The notes: generated by a model not told the origin, from the letters alone. DNA of 54,053 nucleotides from Streptomyces orinoci (GCF_003121295.1 NZ_PHNC01000018.1:1-54053); one strand, 5' to 3'. Counted from the stretch's first letter, positions 23,785 to 32,736 are shown. Program-made: numbers and translations.

Positions 23785-25272
23785 TCAGACCATCGCCGGC
23801 CTGCCCTTGCCGCCCGGCCCCTTGGGGAGGGCCTGCTGAATCTCCTGGCGGAGATCCGCGATCCTGGTGAAGCCCGCGTACTTCCCGGTCAGCCGGTACA
23901 TCTCCCGCAGCCGGTCCCAGGTGCGGTGCGAGGAGGTCTCGTTGATGGTCGCCAGCGCCAACCGGGCGTAGACATCGGCCTGTTCCGGATCGTCACTGAT
24001 GAAACAGGCCGAGGCCATGGAGAGGTAATCGAAGATCACCGAACGTTGGTAGCCCTGGCCGCGCAGCCGCAGCGCCTCTTTGGCATGGTGCTGGGCGATC
24101 ACCGCCGCCGAGGGATCGTGCTCCGCCAGGGTGCGGTAGGCCAGCGCCTGCATCCCGTGCAGATCCGCCTCGTCGAACATCTGCATCCAACTCGGCGGCT
24201 CCACATCGCCCTTGTCCCTGACGAACAGATCCTCCGCCTCCCCCAGCTTGCGCCGCATCGCCTGGCCATGGCCCATGGACGCCTGCGCCCAGGCCTCGAT
24301 GGTGTAGAGCATCGCCCGGGTACGCGGCAAGGCCTCGTCCCCCGCACCGGAGTTGGCGAGCTTCATCAGGTCCAGCGCGTCGTCGGGGCGGCCCAGGTGC
24401 ACCATCTGCCGGGCCGCCCGGGACAGCGCCTCGCCGGCCCGCGGCCGGTCGCCGCCCTCCCGGGCGGCATGCGCGGCGATCACGAAGTACTTCTGGGCGG
24501 TGGGCTCCAGGCCCACATCATGGGACATCCAGCCGGCCAGCACCGCCAGATTGGCCGCCACCCCCCACAACCTCCGTTGCAGATGGTCGGGATGGCGGTA
24601 GGAGAGCATCCCGCCCACCTCATTGAGCTGGCCGACCACCGCCTTGCGCTGCAGCCCGCCACCGCGGGCCGCGTCCCAGGCGCGGAAGACATCGACCGAG
24701 CGTTCCAGTTCGTCGATCTCGGTGGAACCCACCGGCACCGCCTCATAGCGGTCGTAGCCCGCTGGTTCGGCGTGCAGGGTCTCCCGCAGGGGGTCGTCGA
24801 TCCGGGGGCCGTCGGAGGCGAGGACGGGATCGGCGTGCAGCCAGTCGTGCATCGCCGAGCTGAGTACTGATCCTGCGGCGAGCGCGGCGCCCGCGCCCAC
24901 CATGCCGCGTCGGTTGAGCATGAGGTCCATTCCCGTGAATTCGGTGAGGACCGCGGCGGTCCGCTCGGGCGGCCAGGGCACCCCGTCCTGGGTCTGCCCC
25001 CTCCCGCTCCGCCCGCGCCGGCCGAACCCGAGGTCCTCGATGGTCACGACACGACCGAGTCGCTCGGTGAAGAGAGCCGCGAGCACCCTGGGTACCGGGT
25101 CCCGGGGGGATTCCCCCATATCGATCCAACGCCGCACCCGTGAGGTGTCGGTCGCCAGCTGCGGATGGCCCATGACCGCCGCCTGCCGGTTGACCAGCCT
25201 CGCGAGCTCGCCCTTGGACCAGCCGGTCATTCCGAACAGGTCCGCGAGGCGGGTGTTGGGTTCCCTCGTCAC
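23785..25272 (-). CDS. NsdA-like tetratricopeptide regulatory protein
   Basis: A 495-aa protein. The N-terminal DNA-binding-like part (NTRLADLFGMTGWSKGELARLV, then TSRVRRWIDMGESPRDPVPRVL, GRVVTIEDLG) and the block FTGMDLMLNRRGMVGAGAALAAGS closely resemble, from memory, Streptomyces NsdA, a negative regulator of sporulation and antibiotic production. The rest is TPR-like helices. The neighbours differ from those I recall for nsdA, so it may be a paralogue; no symbol is given. GTG 25272 is chosen because NsdA homology begins there. Three 10-bp direct repeats lie 62 bp upstream. Confidence 0.82.
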   Translation of the reverse strand: MTREPNTRLADLFGMTGWSKGELARLVNRQAAVMGHPQLATDTSRVRRWIDMGESPRDPVPRVLAALFTERLGRVVTIEDLGFGRRGRSGRGQTQDGVPWPPERTAAVLTEFTGMDLMLNRRGMVGAGAALAAGSVLSSAMHDWLHADPVLASDGPRIDDPLRETLHAEPAGYDRYEAVPVGSTEIDELERSVDVFRAWDAARGGGLQRKAVVGQLNEVGGMLSYRHPDHLQRRLWGVAANLAVLAGWMSHDVGLEPTAQKYFVIAAHAAREGGDRPRAGEALSRAARQMVHLGRPDDALDLMKLANSGAGDEALPRTRAMLYTIEAWAQASMGHGQAMRRKLGEAEDLFVRDKGDVEPPSWMQMFDEADLHGMQALAYRTLAEHDPSAAVIAQHHAKEALRLRGQGYQRSVIFDYLSMASACFISDDPEQADVYARLALATINETSSHRTWDRLREMYRLTGKYAGFTRIADLRQEIQQALPKGPGGKGRPAMV

Positions 25273-25334
25273 GTCAAGCCCCCAGGTTCCTCGGCTGACT
25301 TGAAGGTATCGGGCCGACATGGGCCAGGCGAGTA

Positions 25335-25364
25335 TTCGCCAGGGTTCGCCAGGGTCCGCCAGAT
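25335..25364. promoter_or_regulatory. Three tandem 10-bp direct repeats upstream of the NsdA-like gene
   Basis: TTCGCCAGGG occurs twice head to tail (25335-25344 and 25345-25354), followed by the related TCCGCCAGAT. The period equals about one helical turn, so bound proteins would sit on the same face. The site is 62-92 bp upstream of the GTG of the NsdA-like gene. No other feature was seen in the 25273-25538 gap. Confidence 0.45.
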
Positions 25365-25538
25365 GGTGTGCCACCCGCGTCCGGGTGTGATGTAGGAACG
25401 CGCCACCCCGGCCGCCGGAGCACCGGCCGCAGAGCGGACCACTCCGCTCGTACGCGGGTGCACTACCCCAGGGTGCACATGGCCCCGGGGACCGGGGAGC
25501 GCAGCTGGTCGCCAGCACACGAAGGGATCTGAACACAC

Positions 25539-26660
25539 ATGTATGCAGCGTCGACCTCCGTGTCCGCTCCGCTGCGGCCGCCACGGCCACAGCAGATCCG
25601 GCCGCCGCAGGGCGGCGGCCGGCCCTACCTCGACCCTTCCCATGCCGTGGGAGCCGCGTTCGGGGCCGGGCGGACGGGCCGGGGGCCGGGGCTCGGCACA
25701 CAACCCCTCAGCGGGAGAATCGACTTGTCCGGCCCGCAAGGCGCACGACTGCGCTCCGCCATCGCCTCGGTGCACCGGATCTGCCCGGAGTTCCATCCGG
25801 TCCAGGTGCTGCGCCGCGGCGGGCCCTCGGTGCTGCTGGCCGGCACGGCGGGACGCGGCAGCGCGGTGGCGAAGTGCTTACTGGACGACTCACCCGCCGC
25901 CGCCGAGCGCTTCCGGCAGGAAATAGCTACATATCGCGCGTTCGTCAGGCACCGCCCGCCGGTGCGGGCACCCCGCCTGCTGACCGCCGATCCGGACAGC
26001 TGCACCCTGGTCGTGGAGCGGATGCCCGGCCGCCCGGCCGCCGACCGGCGGCACCCGGTGGGGAGTCTGCCGCGCGCCGACATCAGGGCCGCGCTGGGCG
26101 CCGTCTGCCGGCTCAACCTCTGGCGGCCGCCGGCGGGCATGTTCGATATGCCGCTGGACTACGGCAAACTCATCGCCCGCTACCACGAACTGGGCCTGCT
26201 CACCGATCGCGACCTGGGCGACCTGCAGAAGCTGCTGCATGGACTGGCCCATGTCCAGGGGCAGTTCTGCCATGGCGACGCACTGCTGAACAATGTGCTG
26301 CTGTCCCCGGCCGGTCCGGTGCTGCTCGACTGGGACCAGGCGGGCTGGTACCTCCCGGGGTACGACCTGGCCACGCTGTGGGCGGTGCTGGGTGACGCCC
26401 CGGTGGCCCGCCGGCAGATCAGCCAGTACGCCCAGGCCGCCGGGCCGGTCTCCAGGGACGCCTTTCTGGTGAATCTGATGCTGGTCCTCACCCGTGAGAT
26501 CCGTACCTATGAGACGGCGGTACAGCGCGCCCTCCAGGAGCCGGCGGCCGCCTCCGGTGCCGCCGACTGCTCGGAGGAACAGCGGCTGCTGCTACGGCGG
26601 CTGCATGACGACTGCGCGCTGGCCAGGCGCGCGGTACGGGCGGCCGTGGGCACTCGCTGA
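25539..26660 (+). CDS. Aminoglycoside phosphotransferase (APH)-fold kinase
   Basis: A 373-aa protein with a disordered Pro/Gly-rich N-terminus (about 70 residues) and an APH/choline-kinase-like domain. Visible are the lysine of AVAKCLLDD, the glutamate-containing helix [11 protein letters not shown], the catalytic loop [14 protein letters not shown] and the metal Asp in [11 protein letters not shown]. It phosphorylates a small-molecule hydroxyl; the substrate is unknown and there is no resistance context. The ATG at 25539 is preceded by GAAGGG at a long 12-nt spacing, so a later GTG or TTG start is possible. A strong terminator follows. Confidence 0.8.
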   Translation: MYAASTSVSAPLRPPRPQQIRPPQGGGRPYLDPSHAVGAAFGAGRTGRGPGLGTQPLSGRIDLSGPQGARLRSAIASVHRICPEFHPVQVLRRGGPSVLLAGTAGRGSAVAKCLLDDSPAAAERFRQEIATYRAFVRHRPPVRAPRLLTADPDSCTLVVERMPGRPAADRRHPVGSLPRADIRAALGAVCRLNLWRPPAGMFDMPLDYGKLIARYHELGLLTDRDLGDLQKLLHGLAHVQGQFCHGDALLNNVLLSPAGPVLLDWDQAGWYLPGYDLATLWAVLGDAPVARRQISQYAQAAGPVSRDAFLVNLMLVLTREIRTYETAVQRALQEPAAASGAADCSEEQRLLLRRLHDDCALARRAVRAAVGTR

Positions 26661-26674
26661 CGGCCCCTCATCTG

Positions 26675-26707
26675 CCGACACGCCGCGCCCCGGGCGCGGC
26701 GTGTCGG
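26675..26707 (+). terminator. Rho-independent-like terminator after the APH-fold kinase
   Basis: A perfect 15-bp stem, CCGACACGCCGCGCC with GGCGCGGCGTGTCGG, closes on a 3-nt loop, 15 bp after the stop codon. Confidence 0.85.
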
Positions 26708-26870
26708 CGTTCACCCATCCCGCTGACCGCCCCAACAGGGTTCCCGCAGCACAGGCGTTGACGGCCCTCTCCCCCGCGCACCAGTCTGATTGACGGCTCG
26801 TCTGTTCGTACCCGCCGCTTGGTAGGTTTCAGCCCGTCGCACGGCACGGCCCGTCCTTGAGGAGGCTGCA

Positions 26871-28883
26871 TTGCGAGGTCCCGCCCCCCACCCGCGGAAG
26901 ACTCCCCGAAGAGCCCGCCGGAGAACGACCAGCCGCCGGATCTCCAGGGCGGCCGGCGCACTGGCGTCGGCCGCCCTGCTGCTGCCGCTGCTGGGGGCGG
27001 CGCCGGGCAGCGCCGCCGGGCAGCCCGGGGCCGGCTCCCTCCAGCGGCAGTTCACCGCCGCCGCTGCCCGGTATCACGTGCCGCCGGGTGTGCTGCTGGC
27101 CGTCTCCTATCTGGAGTCCCGCTGGGATGCCCATGCCGGGGCGCCCAGCGTGACCGGCGGCTATGGCCCGATGCACCTCACCGACGCGGCCACCGCCCTG
27201 GCCGTCTCCCCGCCATCCCCACCGCCCGCCGAGCCCGGCGGCGACGGCCGGGGCGACATGGCCCGGCCGGCCCCCGCCGGTCACCCGGCACCCCTGGCAC
27301 CCGGCCGGCTCCCCGAGCGGCTGCGCACCCTGGACCGGGCCGCCGCCCTCACCGGCCTGCCCGCGCGGGCGCTGCGCCAGGACACCGCGGCCAATCTGCG
27401 CGGCGGTGCCGCGCTGCTGGCCGATGCCCAGCACCGGCTGGGCCTGCCCGCCTCGGACGACCCCGCCGACTGGTACGCGGCGGTGGCCGGCTATCCGGGC
27501 GCCTCCGACGCGGCGACCGCCGAGACCTTCGCCCGGGACGTCTTCGAGGTGATCCGGGAAGGCCGGGAGCGCGTCACCGACTCCGGCCAGCGGGTCACCC
27601 TGCCCGCCGCCCCGCACCTGGCGCCCCGCACCGGACAGCTGCGCAAGCTGGGTCTGGCGCCGCCGCCCCGGGGACGGGTGGAGTGCCCGCCCTCGGTGGC
27701 CTGTGAACCGGTGCCGGCCCCCTATCAGCAGCTGCCGGCCAAGAACAGCTATGGCAACCACGATCTGGCCGACCGGCCGCACTCCCAGAAGGCCGAGTTC
27801 ATCGTCATCCATGACACCGAGGCCACCTGGGAGCGGACCATGACCCTGATAAGGGATCCGGCCTATGTCTCCTGGAACTACACGGTGCGCTCGGCGGACG
27901 GCCATATCGCCCAGCACGTTCCGGTCAAGGACGTGGCCTGGCACGCGGGCAACTGGTACGTCAACTCCAAATCGGTGGGCATCGAGCACGAGGGCTTCCT
28001 GGCCCGGCCGGACGCCTGGTACACGGAGGAGATGTACCGGACCTCGGCCCGGCTGGTGCGCTATCTCTCCCACAAGCTGGACATTCCGCTGGACCGGCAG
28101 CACATCCTCGGCCATGACAATGTCCCCGGCACTCTGCCGGCGACCATCCGGACCATGCACACCGACCCCGGCCCCTACTGGGACTGGGCGCACTACTTCG
28201 AGCTGCTGGGCCGGCCCTTCCATCCCACGGCGGGCCCGTTCAGCGGTCTGGTGACGATCCTGCCGGACTACGACCGCAACAAGCCGGACTACACCGGCTG
28301 TGAGCAGCCGGGTCTGCCCTGTGCCCCGCACGGCTCCGGTGCGCTGCGGCTGCGTACCGCGCCCAGCGAGGACGCCCCGCTGGTCACCGATATCGGACTG
28401 CATCCGGACGGCGGCCCGTCCACCGCCGACGTCAATGACACCGGCGCCCGCGTCTCCACCGGACAGCAGTTCGCGGTGGCCGGCCATGAGGCGGGCTGGA
28501 CCGCCGTGTGGTACCTGGGGCAGAAGGGCTGGTTCCGCAACCCCTGGTGGGCACCGGCGGCGGTGGGTGCCCAGGGCAGGCTGGTCACCCCCCGCCCGGG
28601 CGTCAAGGAGATCCCGGTGTACGGGCGGGCCTACCCCGAGCCGGGGGCGTACCCGCCCGGGGTCCCGGTGCAGGACCTGGTCCCGCTGCCGTACAGACTG
28701 CCCGCCGGGCAGAGCTATGTCCTGGGCCAGGAGCTGGCCGGCGAATATCTCTGGGCCTCCGGCTTCGATCCGGCCACTCACCGGGTGGTGCGGGGCGAGG
28801 ACCGTTACTACGAGATCCAGTTCGGGCACCGGGTGGCCTTTGTCCGGGCCGCCGATGTGACGGTCCGCCCCGGCTACCGCTGA
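26871..28883 (+). CDS. Secreted N-acetylmuramoyl-L-alanine amidase (PGRP/amidase_2) with N-terminal lysozyme-like region
   Basis: A 670-aa protein with a very basic N-region and signal helix (to about residue 50, AAG-QPG). Residues about 55-105 (FTAAAARYHVPPGVLLAVSYLES then GGYGPMHLTD) resemble the start of a transglycosylase-like domain, with E82 as candidate acid. The amidase_2 domain (about 308-440) has zinc ligands in FIVIHDTE (H314) and HILGHDN, with DVAWHAGNWYVN and VGIEHEGF. The C-terminal 200 residues include SH3-like GALRLRTAPSEDA. TTG 26871 has GAGGAGG 6 nt upstream. It cuts the glycan-peptide amide bond of peptidoglycan. Confidence 0.9.
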   Translation: MRGPAPHPRKTPRRARRRTTSRRISRAAGALASAALLLPLLGAAPGSAAGQPGAGSLQRQFTAAAARYHVPPGVLLAVSYLESRWDAHAGAPSVTGGYGPMHLTDAATALAVSPPSPPPAEPGGDGRGDMARPAPAGHPAPLAPGRLPERLRTLDRAAALTGLPARALRQDTAANLRGGAALLADAQHRLGLPASDDPADWYAAVAGYPGASDAATAETFARDVFEVIREGRERVTDSGQRVTLPAAPHLAPRTGQLRKLGLAPPPRGRVECPPSVACEPVPAPYQQLPAKNSYGNHDLADRPHSQKAEFIVIHDTEATWERTMTLIRDPAYVSWNYTVRSADGHIAQHVPVKDVAWHAGNWYVNSKSVGIEHEGFLARPDAWYTEEMYRTSARLVRYLSHKLDIPLDRQHILGHDNVPGTLPATIRTMHTDPGPYWDWAHYFELLGRPFHPTAGPFSGLVTILPDYDRNKPDYTGCEQPGLPCAPHGSGALRLRTAPSEDAPLVTDIGLHPDGGPSTADVNDTGARVSTGQQFAVAGHEAGWTAVWYLGQKGWFRNPWWAPAAVGAQGRLVTPRPGVKEIPVYGRAYPEPGAYPPGVPVQDLVPLPYRLPAGQSYVLGQELAGEYLWASGFDPATHRVVRGEDRYYEIQFGHRVAFVRAADVTVRPGYR

Positions 28884-28916
28884 CTTGTGGCGGGGCCGGG
28901 CGGGCCTGAACGGACG

Positions 28917-28948
28917 CGGGCCCGGCGCGCGGGAGCGTGCCGGGCCCG
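28917..28948. terminator. Hairpin between convergent genes
   Basis: CGGGCCCGGCGCGC pairs with GCGTGCCGGGCCCG (one G-T pair) over a GGGA loop. It lies between the amidase gene and the convergent gene ending at 28978. Confidence 0.75.
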
Positions 28949-28977
28949 TTGCCTGCCCCGGACGCCGCCCGCGGAGC

Positions 28978-29478
28978 TCAGCCCGCCTGGAACAGCTCGG
29001 CGGGCAGCGGCTTGAGCAGCTGGTAGAGGTCGTCGGTGATGGGCCGGTCCCAGCTGGCGATGGTGACCAGCACCCCGTCGCTGCGGTCGAACTGGGTGCA
29101 GGAGATACGGCTCTCGGAGCACTTCAGGCGCCGCACGATCAGCAGGTTGTCCTCGTGCATCACCGGCATGTCCTCGGTCTCCAGGACCTCCACCGGCTCG
29201 TCGTTGCCCAGGGCGGCCAGCAGCTGGGCCACCTCGAAGGGCACCTGGCCCTCCTCCAGCTCCCGGGCCGGGGAACCGGCCGGCAGATTGCCGATGATCA
29301 TCGCCGGGCCGCGCCCGCCGAACAGGTCGTAGCGCAGGAACACTCCCTGGCAACTGCCATCGGGCGCGGGCAGCAGCCCGGCCCCGAGGTCGCCCGGCCA
29401 GTCACCGGGGTCCATCGCGAGGACGTCGAAGTCCGGCCCGGTGGGGGTGGCGGCGCTGCGGCGGCGGAGGAAGGACAT
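28978..29478 (-). CDS. Conserved hypothetical protein (166 aa)
   Basis: A 166-aa soluble protein starting MSFLRRRSAATPTGPDFDVL. Blocks include GVFLRYDLFGGRGPAMIIGNLP, LLIVRRLKCSESRISCTQFD and VLVTIASWDRPITDDLYQLL. No signal peptide, membrane helix or catalytic motif was recognised. The start is the ATG at 29478; the upstream sequence has only a weak GTGGGC site. It is divergent from the LRR gene with a 95-bp gap. Confidence 0.75.
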   Translation of the reverse strand: MSFLRRRSAATPTGPDFDVLAMDPGDWPGDLGAGLLPAPDGSCQGVFLRYDLFGGRGPAMIIGNLPAGSPARELEEGQVPFEVAQLLAALGNDEPVEVLETEDMPVMHEDNLLIVRRLKCSESRISCTQFDRSDGVLVTIASWDRPITDDLYQLLKPLPAELFQAG

Positions 29479-29573
29479 GCCCACATCGTACGTGCCCCTC
29501 GGGGCACCGCGCCCCCGGGGCGATCCGCCCTGCTGATAGCGTCGCGCGCTGCTATGGAACGGGGGGTACGAGG

Positions 29574-30296
29574 GTGGCGGACGGGACGCTGGACTACTGG
29601 CGGCAGGGGCTGGGCTCGGCACCGGAGGAGGTCTGGACCCATCCGGACCCGAAGTCGCTGATCCTGGCGGACAACGGGCTGACGGAGGTGCCGGAGGAGC
29701 TGGGCCGGCTGTCCGGGCTGCACACCCTGGACCTGGGCCACAACGCCTTGACCAGGCTGCCCCCGGCGCTTGGCGGGCTCACCGGTCTGAGCCGCTGTCT
29801 CTATCTGCACCACAACGCGCTCACCGAGTTGCCGGAGGAGCTGGGCCGGCTGTCCCGGCTGCGCTATCTCAATGTGAGCGGTAACCGGCTGACCGAACTG
29901 CCCGATTCCCTGGGCGAGATGTCCGCCCTGGTGGAGCTGCGGGCCCAGCACAACCAGCTGCGCGCACTGCCGGAGTCCCTTGGACGGCTGGGCGGGCTGA
30001 GAGAGTTGTGGCTGCGCGGCAACGCACTGTCCGGGCTGCCGGGCTCCATGGCGGCGCTGCATGAACTGCGCGTTCTGGAGCTGCGGGAGAACGCGTACCG
30101 GGAGATGCCAGGGGTGCTGCGCGGGCTGCCGCTGCTCCGGCAACTCGATCTGCGCGCCAATCACCTGACCGAAGTACCGTGCTGGCTGGCCGAGTTGCCG
30201 GTTCTGGAGAAGCTGGATCTGCGGTGGAATCCGGTCGAAGGGCCGTCCGCGCCGCTGGAGGCGCTGGAACGGCGGGGCTGTGTGGTGCTGCGGTAG
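29574..30296 (+). CDS. Leucine-rich repeat protein
   Basis: A 240-aa protein made almost entirely of about nine 23-residue leucine-rich repeats (for example LYLHHNALTELPEELGRLSRLRY), with the consensus LxLxxNxLxxLPxxLGxLxxL. This is the bacterial 'small-repeat' LRR type that forms a curved binding surface. There is a short N-terminal cap (DYWRQGLGSAPEEVWTHP) and no signal peptide, so it is cytosolic and probably a protein-interaction module. GTG 29574 has a GGGGGG-rich leader. No partner gene is evident. Confidence 0.88.
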   Translation: MADGTLDYWRQGLGSAPEEVWTHPDPKSLILADNGLTEVPEELGRLSGLHTLDLGHNALTRLPPALGGLTGLSRCLYLHHNALTELPEELGRLSRLRYLNVSGNRLTELPDSLGEMSALVELRAQHNQLRALPESLGRLGGLRELWLRGNALSGLPGSMAALHELRVLELRENAYREMPGVLRGLPLLRQLDLRANHLTEVPCWLAELPVLEKLDLRWNPVEGPSAPLEALERRGCVVLR

Positions 30297-30311
30297 GGCC
30301 CCGTGGAGCCG

Positions 30312-30548
30312 CTACGTCAGGTCGAACTCGCCCTCCTGGGCGCCCACCAGGAACGCCCGCCACTCCTCCGGGGTGAAGATCAGTGCTTGCCCCTCCGGCA
30401 GGCGCCGGTCCCGCATGGCCACAAAGCCCTCGATAAAGCCCACTTGCACGCCACCGGCCGACCAGCCGCCCGACTGCCAGGTCGCATTGGCCAGATCGAG
30501 CTCCGGCTTGGCACAGTCCGCCAGCCGCCCGGCACCGCTGTTCACCAC
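30312..30548 (-). CDS. DUF397 domain protein (78 aa)
   Basis: A 78-aa protein with the DUF397 hallmarks W-x-S (ATWQSGGWSAGG), CAKPE near the start, VAMRDRRLPEG, and FTPEEWRAFLVGA. DUF397 proteins usually pair with XRE regulators in Streptomyces (WhiJ/BldB-type systems). Here no XRE gene is adjacent, so it is an orphan in this window. GTG 30548 has GGAGGAG 7 nt upstream. A perfect palindrome lies upstream of its start. Confidence 0.88.
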   Translation of the reverse strand: MVNSGAGRLADCAKPELDLANATWQSGGWSAGGVQVGFIEGFVAMRDRRLPEGQALIFTPEEWRAFLVGAQEGEFDLT

Positions 30549-30592
30549 GTTGACGCTCCTCCCGGTTCGCCGTCCCCCGGCCGCCCACCCTA

Positions 30593-30610
30593 GCGAGCGG
30601 CGCCGCTCGC
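30593..30610. terminator. Perfect 18-bp palindrome between the DUF397 gene and the lipid-transfer operon
   Basis: GCGAGCGGC is followed directly by its complement GCCGCTCGC. It lies 25 bp after the last gene of the minus-strand operon and 45 bp before the DUF397 start, so it could be a terminator for the operon or an operator for DUF397. Confidence 0.45.
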
Positions 30611-30634
30611 GGACAGGCCGCGGACCGGGCCGGA

Positions 30635-31798
30635 TCAGCCGGCCGGCGGTTCGTCCCCCACCAGCCAGACGGCGAAGAACTGGGCGCCCCCGCCATAGGC
30701 GTGGCCCAGCACCCGCCGGGCGCCTGCCACTTGGTGCTCCCCCGCCTGTCCCCGTACCTGAAGTGCCGCCTCCGCGAAGCGGATCAGCCCCGAGGCGCCG
30801 ATGGGATTGGTGGACAGCACCCCGCCCGAGGGGTTGACCGGCAGTTCCCCGCCCAGCGCGGTGGCGCCGCTCTCGGTGAGCTTCCAGCCCTCGCCCTCCT
30901 CGGCGAACCCCAGGTTCTCCAGCCACATGGGCTCGTACCAGCTGAACGGCACATACAGCTCGGCCGCGTCGATCTCCCGGCGCGGATCGGTGATCCCGGC
31001 CTGCCGGTAGACCTCCGCCGCGCACTCCCGGCCGGCCCGGGGAGAGACCGAGTCCTTGCCGGCGAACAGGGTGGGCTCGCTGCGCATCGCCGAGCCCAGC
31101 ACCCAGGCCGGTGGCGCCGGTGAACGCCGGGCGCCCGCCCGGCCGGTGAGCACCAGGGCGCAGGCCCCGTCCGAGGAGGGGCAGGTCTCGGCATAGCGGA
31201 TGGGGTCCCAGAGCATGGGCGAGGCGCACACCCGCTCCAGGGTGATCTCCCGCTCATGGAGATGGGCATAGGGGTTGAGCAGGGCGTTGCGGCGGTCCTT
31301 GCAGGCCACCATGGGCCCCACCACCCCGGGTGCGCCGGTGCGCCGGATATAGGCGCGCACATGGGGCGCGAAGAAGCCGCCCGCCCCGGCCAGCAGCGGC
31401 GGCTGGAAGGGCACCGGCAGGGACAGTCCCCACATGGCGTTGGACTCCGACTGCTTCTCAAATGCCAGCGCCAGTACGGTGCCATGGCGGCGGGCGGCCA
31501 CCAGGCTCGCCGCCACCAGGGCGGTGGAGCCGCCCACCGATCCCGCGGTGTGCACCCTCAGCAGTGGTTTGCCCACCGCGCCCAGGGCGTCGGCGAGGAA
31601 GAGTTCGGGCATCATCACGCCCTCGAAGAAGTCGGGCGCCTTGCCGATGACCACCGCCTCGATGTCGGCCCAGGCCAACTGGGCGTCTTCCAGGGCTCGT
31701 TGGGCGGCCTCGCGGACCAGGCCCGGCAGGGAGACATCGCGCCGGGCCGCGGCATGGTGGGTCTGTCCGATCCCCACCACGGCAACCGGTTCCCTCAT
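30635..31798 (-). CDS. Thiolase-fold lipid-transfer-protein (Ltp)-like enzyme
   Basis: A 387-aa thiolase-superfamily protein beginning MREPVAVVGIGQTHHAAARR. It ends in the family's typical block: GGELPVNPSGGVLSTNPIGA, GLIRFAEAALQVRG, and ARRVLGHAYGGGAQFFAVWL. At the nucleophile position, where thiolases have Cys, it reads VHTAGSVGGST. It is therefore likely not a true thiolase but of the Ltp type, some of which act as retro-aldolases with a DUF35 partner in steroid side-chain degradation. Its start overlaps the previous stop (ATGA). It is the last gene of the four-gene operon. Confidence 0.83.
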   Translation of the reverse strand: MREPVAVVGIGQTHHAAARRDVSLPGLVREAAQRALEDAQLAWADIEAVVIGKAPDFFEGVMMPELFLADALGAVGKPLLRVHTAGSVGGSTALVAASLVAARRHGTVLALAFEKQSESNAMWGLSLPVPFQPPLLAGAGGFFAPHVRAYIRRTGAPGVVGPMVACKDRRNALLNPYAHLHEREITLERVCASPMLWDPIRYAETCPSSDGACALVLTGRAGARRSPAPPAWVLGSAMRSEPTLFAGKDSVSPRAGRECAAEVYRQAGITDPRREIDAAELYVPFSWYEPMWLENLGFAEEGEGWKLTESGATALGGELPVNPSGGVLSTNPIGASGLIRFAEAALQVRGQAGEHQVAGARRVLGHAYGGGAQFFAVWLVGDEPPAG

Positions 31799-32736
31799 CC
31801 GCGCTCTCCCTCCAGCACCGCCACCAGGTTCTGCTGCAGGCACGGCCCCGAGGTGGCGTGGGCCAGCACCCGGCCGGCCTCGCCCCGGTGGATCCGGGCG
31901 GCCGCCTCGCCCAGCCGGATCAGTCCGGCCACCATCAGGGGATCGGCGCCCGAGGCATGTACCTCGGCGTCCGCGCCCAGCGCCAGCGCCTTGCGCAGTA
32001 CCACTTCCTGGGCCGGGTGGGGCGTGTGCAGTTCGGCCACGTCCACCGACGCCCGGTACGCCCCGGCCCGCTCGGCGGCCAGCCGGGTGGAGGGGGAGTC
32101 GGTGAGGTCCCTTACCCCCAGGGCCTGGGGCTCGACACGGTGGTCGATGCCATGGATCCAGGCGGGCCGCCCGCAGATCCGGCGGGCGGTCTCCCCGGCG
32201 GCCAGCACCACCGCGGCGGCGCCGTCCCCGGCGGGCGGACCCTTCCCGGGCGCCGGCTCCGCCAGTTCCCCGGCGTCGATCAGCGCCCGCTCCTGGAGCC
32301 CGGCCAGGGCCTCCGGTCCGGGCCAGAGCGGGGCGAGGCAGTAGGGGTCCAGCTGCCGGCTGAGGACCCGCTCCGGTTCGCCGGCCGAGGCCTTGCCATG
32401 GGCGTAGACCAGGGCGGTACGGGCCTCGCCGGTGAGCAGTTTGACCCAGGCCTCGTAGAGCGCCCAGGCGCCGTCCGTCTCCACATGGGACTCGGCGATG
32501 GGTGGCCAGGCGCCCACCGCGTCCAGGGCCAGGGTGAAGGAGAAGGGCCGTCCGGCGAGATAGTCGCTGGACCCGGAGCAGGTGAACTCCGGCTCGCCCG
32601 GCCGCAGTCCGGCCTGTTGCAGGACCTCGCCCAGTACCGGCAGCAGCAGTTCGGCCTCCGAGAGTCCGGCCGTGTCCTCCTCCGGTGCGCTCCGGGCGTA
32701 GGCGACGACGGCCACCTGGGGCGGTTCCATGCTCAC
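31795..32736 (-). CDS. Second thiolase-fold lipid-transfer-protein-like protein
   Basis: A 313-aa thiolase-superfamily protein, beginning VSMEPPQVAVVAYARSAPE. It shows SRQLDPYCLAPLWPGPEAL, VDVAELHTPHPAQEVVLRKAL and a C-terminal HATSGPCLQQNLVAVLEG. No Cys occupies the usual nucleophile position (ESHVETDGAWAL region). It is shorter than its downstream neighbour and may form a hetero-oligomer with it. GTG 32736 overlaps the DUF35 stop (GTGA); ATG 32730 is an alternative start two codons later. Confidence 0.78.
   Translation of the reverse strand: MSMEPPQVAVVAYARSAPEEDTAGLSEAELLLPVLGEVLQQAGLRPGEPEFTCSGSSDYLAGRPFSFTLALDAVGAWPPIAESHVETDGAWALYEAWVKLLTGEARTALVYAHGKASAGEPERVLSRQLDPYCLAPLWPGPEALAGLQERALIDAGELAEPAPGKGPPAGDGAAAVVLAAGETARRICGRPAWIHGIDHRVEPQALGVRDLTDSPSTRLAAERAGAYRASVDVAELHTPHPAQEVVLRKALALGADAEVHASGADPLMVAGLIRLGEAAARIHRGEAGRVLAHATSGPCLQQNLVAVLEGERG

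Noticed and set aside
25273..25701. A 143-codon N-terminal extension of the NsdA-like protein
   Set aside because: It crosses the promoter region and the direct repeats and lacks the family's conserved start. Homology begins at the GTG at 25272.
25539..26660. An antibiotic-resistance phosphotransferase
   Set aside because: The APH fold is shared by many non-resistance kinases. There is no production or resistance context and no specific aminoglycoside-binding features were seen.
28884..28977. A small RNA gene suggested by strong stem-loop structure
   Set aside because: The structure sits exactly between two convergent stops and is sufficiently explained as a terminator.
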